Of a stretch of DNA of 64,000 nt, positions 61,947 to 64,000 are shown piece after piece. The notes under the pieces are model-generated. The model had not been told where the DNA came from. It ran no database searches and saw only the letters and a program-made list of their open reading frames with translations. The number at the start of each line of letters is the position of its first letter. Position 1 is the first letter of the stretch. The stretch covers positions 1-64,000 of the forward strand of contig CAJJDH010000002.1 in the NCBI GenBank assembly GCA_905182905.1, read 5' to 3'. The position numbers and the translations under genes are program-made. The DNA is from a marine gamma proteobacterium HTCC2089 (GTDB taxonomy: Bacteria; Pseudomonadota; Gammaproteobacteria; Pseudomonadales; Azotimanducaceae).

Positions 61947-63488
61947 TTAGCCTGGTTTTCGACCCTGCTTTGCCAGTGCTGCTTTCGCCCTATCCACCCC
62001 AGCCGCGTACCACAAGTACATCAACCCGTAAGCACGCCAAGGTTGCCAAGGCTCGGCCTGCAACTTTGCTTGAGCGGGCGTGGTATCTAACTGCTTTAAA
62101 ACAACCCAGTCGTTATGCGGGAAAGCATCCGGATCTTTGAGTACGCGCAGGCGAATATAGTTAACTGTCCAAGGACCAATACCTTTGATTTGAGTTAACG
62201 CCTCAACAAAAGATTCAGCCTTAAGCTCTTCTTCAAAAGTCACACCTTGATCAATAACTTGTTGGGCCACAGTACTGATCGCTCGACCACGATTACCGGG
62301 CATACCTAGCTCTGCGATCTGCTTATCAACCAACTGTTCTGGACTAGGAAAATCGCCGCCGCCATAACGCAAAATCATGGCGTTGGCTAACTCCGTACCC
62401 CGTGCAACACTCACTTGCTGACCTAAAATCGCCCTCACACATGTCTCAAACCCATCCCAAGCACCGGGTACCCGCAACCCCGGAGCAGCTTCAACCCAAG
62501 GTGCTAAGAAACGGTTTGCGGATAAATGCTTATGCAGGGTTGCACCATCGGTATGTAGATCAAATAAACGCCCAAGTCGGCGCAGTAATTGGTATATCGG
62601 TTCGCCGTCCAAAGGCAGATATGCGATCAGTTCATTACCGTGGCGTTCAACTCTAAGCCAAGATTCGGGCGCGCCAGTCCTACTTAAACGGCGCCGAAAA
62701 ACCTGTCCATGAGGCCGCTCAAATACTTCCTCGATTCCCTCTAGAGCACGGCCCTGCAAATAGTTAAAAACCCAATCAAAATCGTAGGGCAGGCGCACAG
62801 GTAAAACTACGCGAAGAGTCAAAGTTTGTTGGTCGAGCAAAATCTTTGAGTTTGCGCGTTTCTGGCGTCGCAAGGCACTTGGTGAGCAGTTAAAGAGTAA
62901 ACGCAATTCCTTATTAAACTGGCTAACACTGCCATAACCGGCGTGCTCGGCTAACTCAGACAATTTCAACTTGCTCTGTTGCAGTAATACTTTAGCGGTT
63001 TGACCACGCCGAATGCGCGCAATTGCAATAGGACTTGCACCAAGGGTATCTGCAAATAAACGATCTAAATGTCGCGAGCTCAGCTCAAGTGTTTGCGCAA
63101 GATCGGCAACGCTATGATCATTGAGAAAGCCAGACTCGATCAGCGCCAAGCCCTTAGCAACATGTCGATTGCCTATAGCCCAATCAGGTACCGACAATGC
63201 TTGGTCCGGCATGCAGCGCATACATGCTCGATAGCCTGCTTCTTGTGCACCGGCACCGCAAACAAAGTAGCGAACATTTTCTTCCTTCGGAATACGCGCA
63301 GGACAACTGGGGCGACAGTAAATACCCGTGGTCACAACTGCCACAATAAAACGCCCATCAAAACGCTGATCTCTACTCAGCCGAGCTTGCTGACGCGCCG
63401 CCAGAGTTGGTGCAGCAGAGCCAACAGTATGATTTTCACCAACAGGTAATTTCCGCTTCATAGCATCACTATAGTCAAAGACAACCAA
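61947..63488 (-). CDS. Ada N-terminal / AraC / AlkA fusion: regulator and DNA-3-methyladenine glycosylase
   Basis: Fusion protein of 513 aa. Residues about 25-95 are the Ada zinc methyltransferase domain (TTGIYCRPSCPARIP, CMRCMPD) that removes methyl phosphotriesters and, when methylated, activates transcription. Residues about 105-205 are an AraC helix-turn-helix (DHSVADLAQTLELSSRHLDR). The C-terminal part is an AlkA-type helix-hairpin-helix glycosylase with GIGPWTVNYIRLRVLKDPD and the catalytic Asp in FPHNDWVV. The O6-methylguanine domain of E. coli Ada is absent; Ogt encoded next door supplies it. The start may be the Met at residue 10. Confidence 0.93.
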   Translation of the reverse strand: MVVFDYSDAMKRKLPVGENHTVGSAAPTLAARQQARLSRDQRFDGRFIVAVVTTGIYCRPSCPARIPKEENVRYFVCGAGAQEAGYRACMRCMPDQALSVPDWAIGNRHVAKGLALIESGFLNDHSVADLAQTLELSSRHLDRLFADTLGASPIAIARIRRGQTAKVLLQQSKLKLSELAEHAGYGSVSQFNKELRLLFNCSPSALRRQKRANSKILLDQQTLTLRVVLPVRLPYDFDWVFNYLQGRALEGIEEVFERPHGQVFRRRLSRTGAPESWLRVERHGNELIAYLPLDGEPIYQLLRRLGRLFDLHTDGATLHKHLSANRFLAPWVEAAPGLRVPGAWDGFETCVRAILGQQVSVARGTELANAMILRYGGGDFPSPEQLVDKQIAELGMPGNRGRAISTVAQQVIDQGVTFEEELKAESFVEALTQIKGIGPWTVNYIRLRVLKDPDAFPHNDWVVLKQLDTTPAQAKLQAEPWQPWRAYGLMYLWYAAGVDRAKAALAKQGRKPG

Positions 63489-63644
63489 GAAAACTCCTCA
63501 TATTCGGACATTAGAAAAAAGTCTCAGAGGGTGTTTCTGAGCTCAAAAATCAGAGCGTTAAACACCAACACTAAGTAAATATCAAATGTGCGGATGTTTT
63601 AGCTTTACGCTAATGTAGGGGTTTACTACAACATCGAGAGACCA

Positions 63645-64000
63645 ATGGCTGAACCCGCTTGGACCGAACCTTCCGACCTAATTATTGAGCAAATCGAAAT
63701 TGGCCCAATGCAAAACTTCACCTATCTCATAGGTTGCAGATCTACTCGGGAGGTTGTGATTGTTGACCCCGCATGGGATATCGACAGCATGGTCAACCAT
63801 ATCAATGAAAAGGGTTACAAACTCACTGCGGCGCTGGCGACCCACTATCACCCTGACCATATTGGCGGCTCGTTCAGCGGCAACAATGTTGAAGGCATCA
63901 GCAAGCTATTAGAGGTTAACCCGGTAAAACTCTACGCCCACAAACTTGAAGCCCAAGGCATCAAAAAAGTAACGGAAATTTCAGACTCAGATATTGAAAA
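63645..64000 (+). CDS. MBL-fold hydrolase, 3' truncated by window
   Basis: Metallo-beta-lactamase-fold hydrolase, glyoxalase II-like, with only the first 118 codons inside the window. The ATG at 63645 has GAGAG upstream. Visible motifs are IGPMQNFTYLIGC, VIVDPAWDI and the intact metal motif THYHPDHIGG. The C-terminal half, which would decide whether it is a glyoxalase II, persulfide dioxygenase or other member, lies beyond the right edge. It is divergent from the ada-alkA gene across 156 bp. Confidence 0.85.
   Translation, partial: MAEPAWTEPSDLIIEQIEIGPMQNFTYLIGCRSTREVVIVDPAWDIDSMVNHINEKGYKLTAALATHYHPDHIGGSFSGNNVEGISKLLEVNPVKLYAHKLEAQGIKKVTEISDSDIE

Noticed and set aside
1..64000. tRNA or rRNA genes, CRISPR arrays, insertion sequences, prophage or defence islands
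   Set aside because: No tRNA-like cloverleaf, spaced direct repeats, transposase, integrase or known defence domain was seen on either strand; the window looks like ordinary core chromosome.

Overview
The window reads as core chromosome of a gammaproteobacterium related to Pseudomonas and the Cellvibrio/Spongiibacter group of marine bacteria. Two gene orders support this. The first is trpE-trpG-trpD-trpC / Vfr-type regulator / OsmC-like / coq7. The second is dsbD-aroQ-accB-prmA-dusB-purH-purD. Both match Pseudomonas-type synteny with characteristic losses. Genes of families such as DUF2333 and DUF2970 fit the same lineage. GC looks moderate and even by eye. I see no rRNA, tRNA, CRISPR array, prophage, transposase or integrase. 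The assignment rests on synteny and protein motifs only, without database searches.

Layout. 1-3821: tryptophan genes (trpE cut by the window start). 3906-6290: Crp/Vfr-like regulator, OsmC-like protein and coq7. 6375-15000: purD, purH, dusB, a VOC protein, prmA, accB, aroQ and dsbD on the minus strand. 15300-17700: a lipoprotein, a PCu(A)C copper chaperone and a DUF2333 protein. 17877-25005: three pyrophosphate enzymes (membrane pyrophosphatase, soluble pyrophosphatase, PPi-dependent phosphofructokinase) mixed with small unrelated genes. 25100-33530: membrane protein, mpl, a cyclase/SDR/acyl-CoA dehydrogenase group, comF and srkA. 33600-41570: acyltransferase, TSUP exporter, SDR, HAD hydrolase, MOSC protein and a paired acyl-CoA dehydrogenase operon. 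41811-50600: nadE, a degenerate metallo-beta-lactamase-fold protein, an M20 peptidase, a repeat-bearing membrane protein, a thioesterase, a ferric-reductase-like protein, a TonB-domain lipoprotein and a phytanoyl-CoA dioxygenase-like enzyme. 50573-54421: an amino-sugar group (GH20 hexosaminidase, NahK-like kinase, SIS isomerase). 54468-60500: small genes, a TauD-like dioxygenase, greB, a four-gene EF-hand / ECF sigma / membrane protein / Spy-like sensor module, and an FKBP isomerase. 60588-63488: a TetR regulator plus an alkylation-repair pair (ogt, ada-alkA fusion). The window ends inside an MBL-fold hydrolase.

I did not find a convincing undescribed defence, mobile or biosynthetic system. 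The points most worth following are these: a Crp/Vfr-position regulator that has lost the Arg-Ser cAMP-phosphate contact and gained about 100 N-terminal residues; the absence of accC between accB and prmA and of fis between dusB and purH; the EF-hand/ECF sigma/metal-sensor module; the clustered pyrophosphate enzymes; and a perfect hexanucleotide repeat beside a 16-bp palindrome at 20429-20504.
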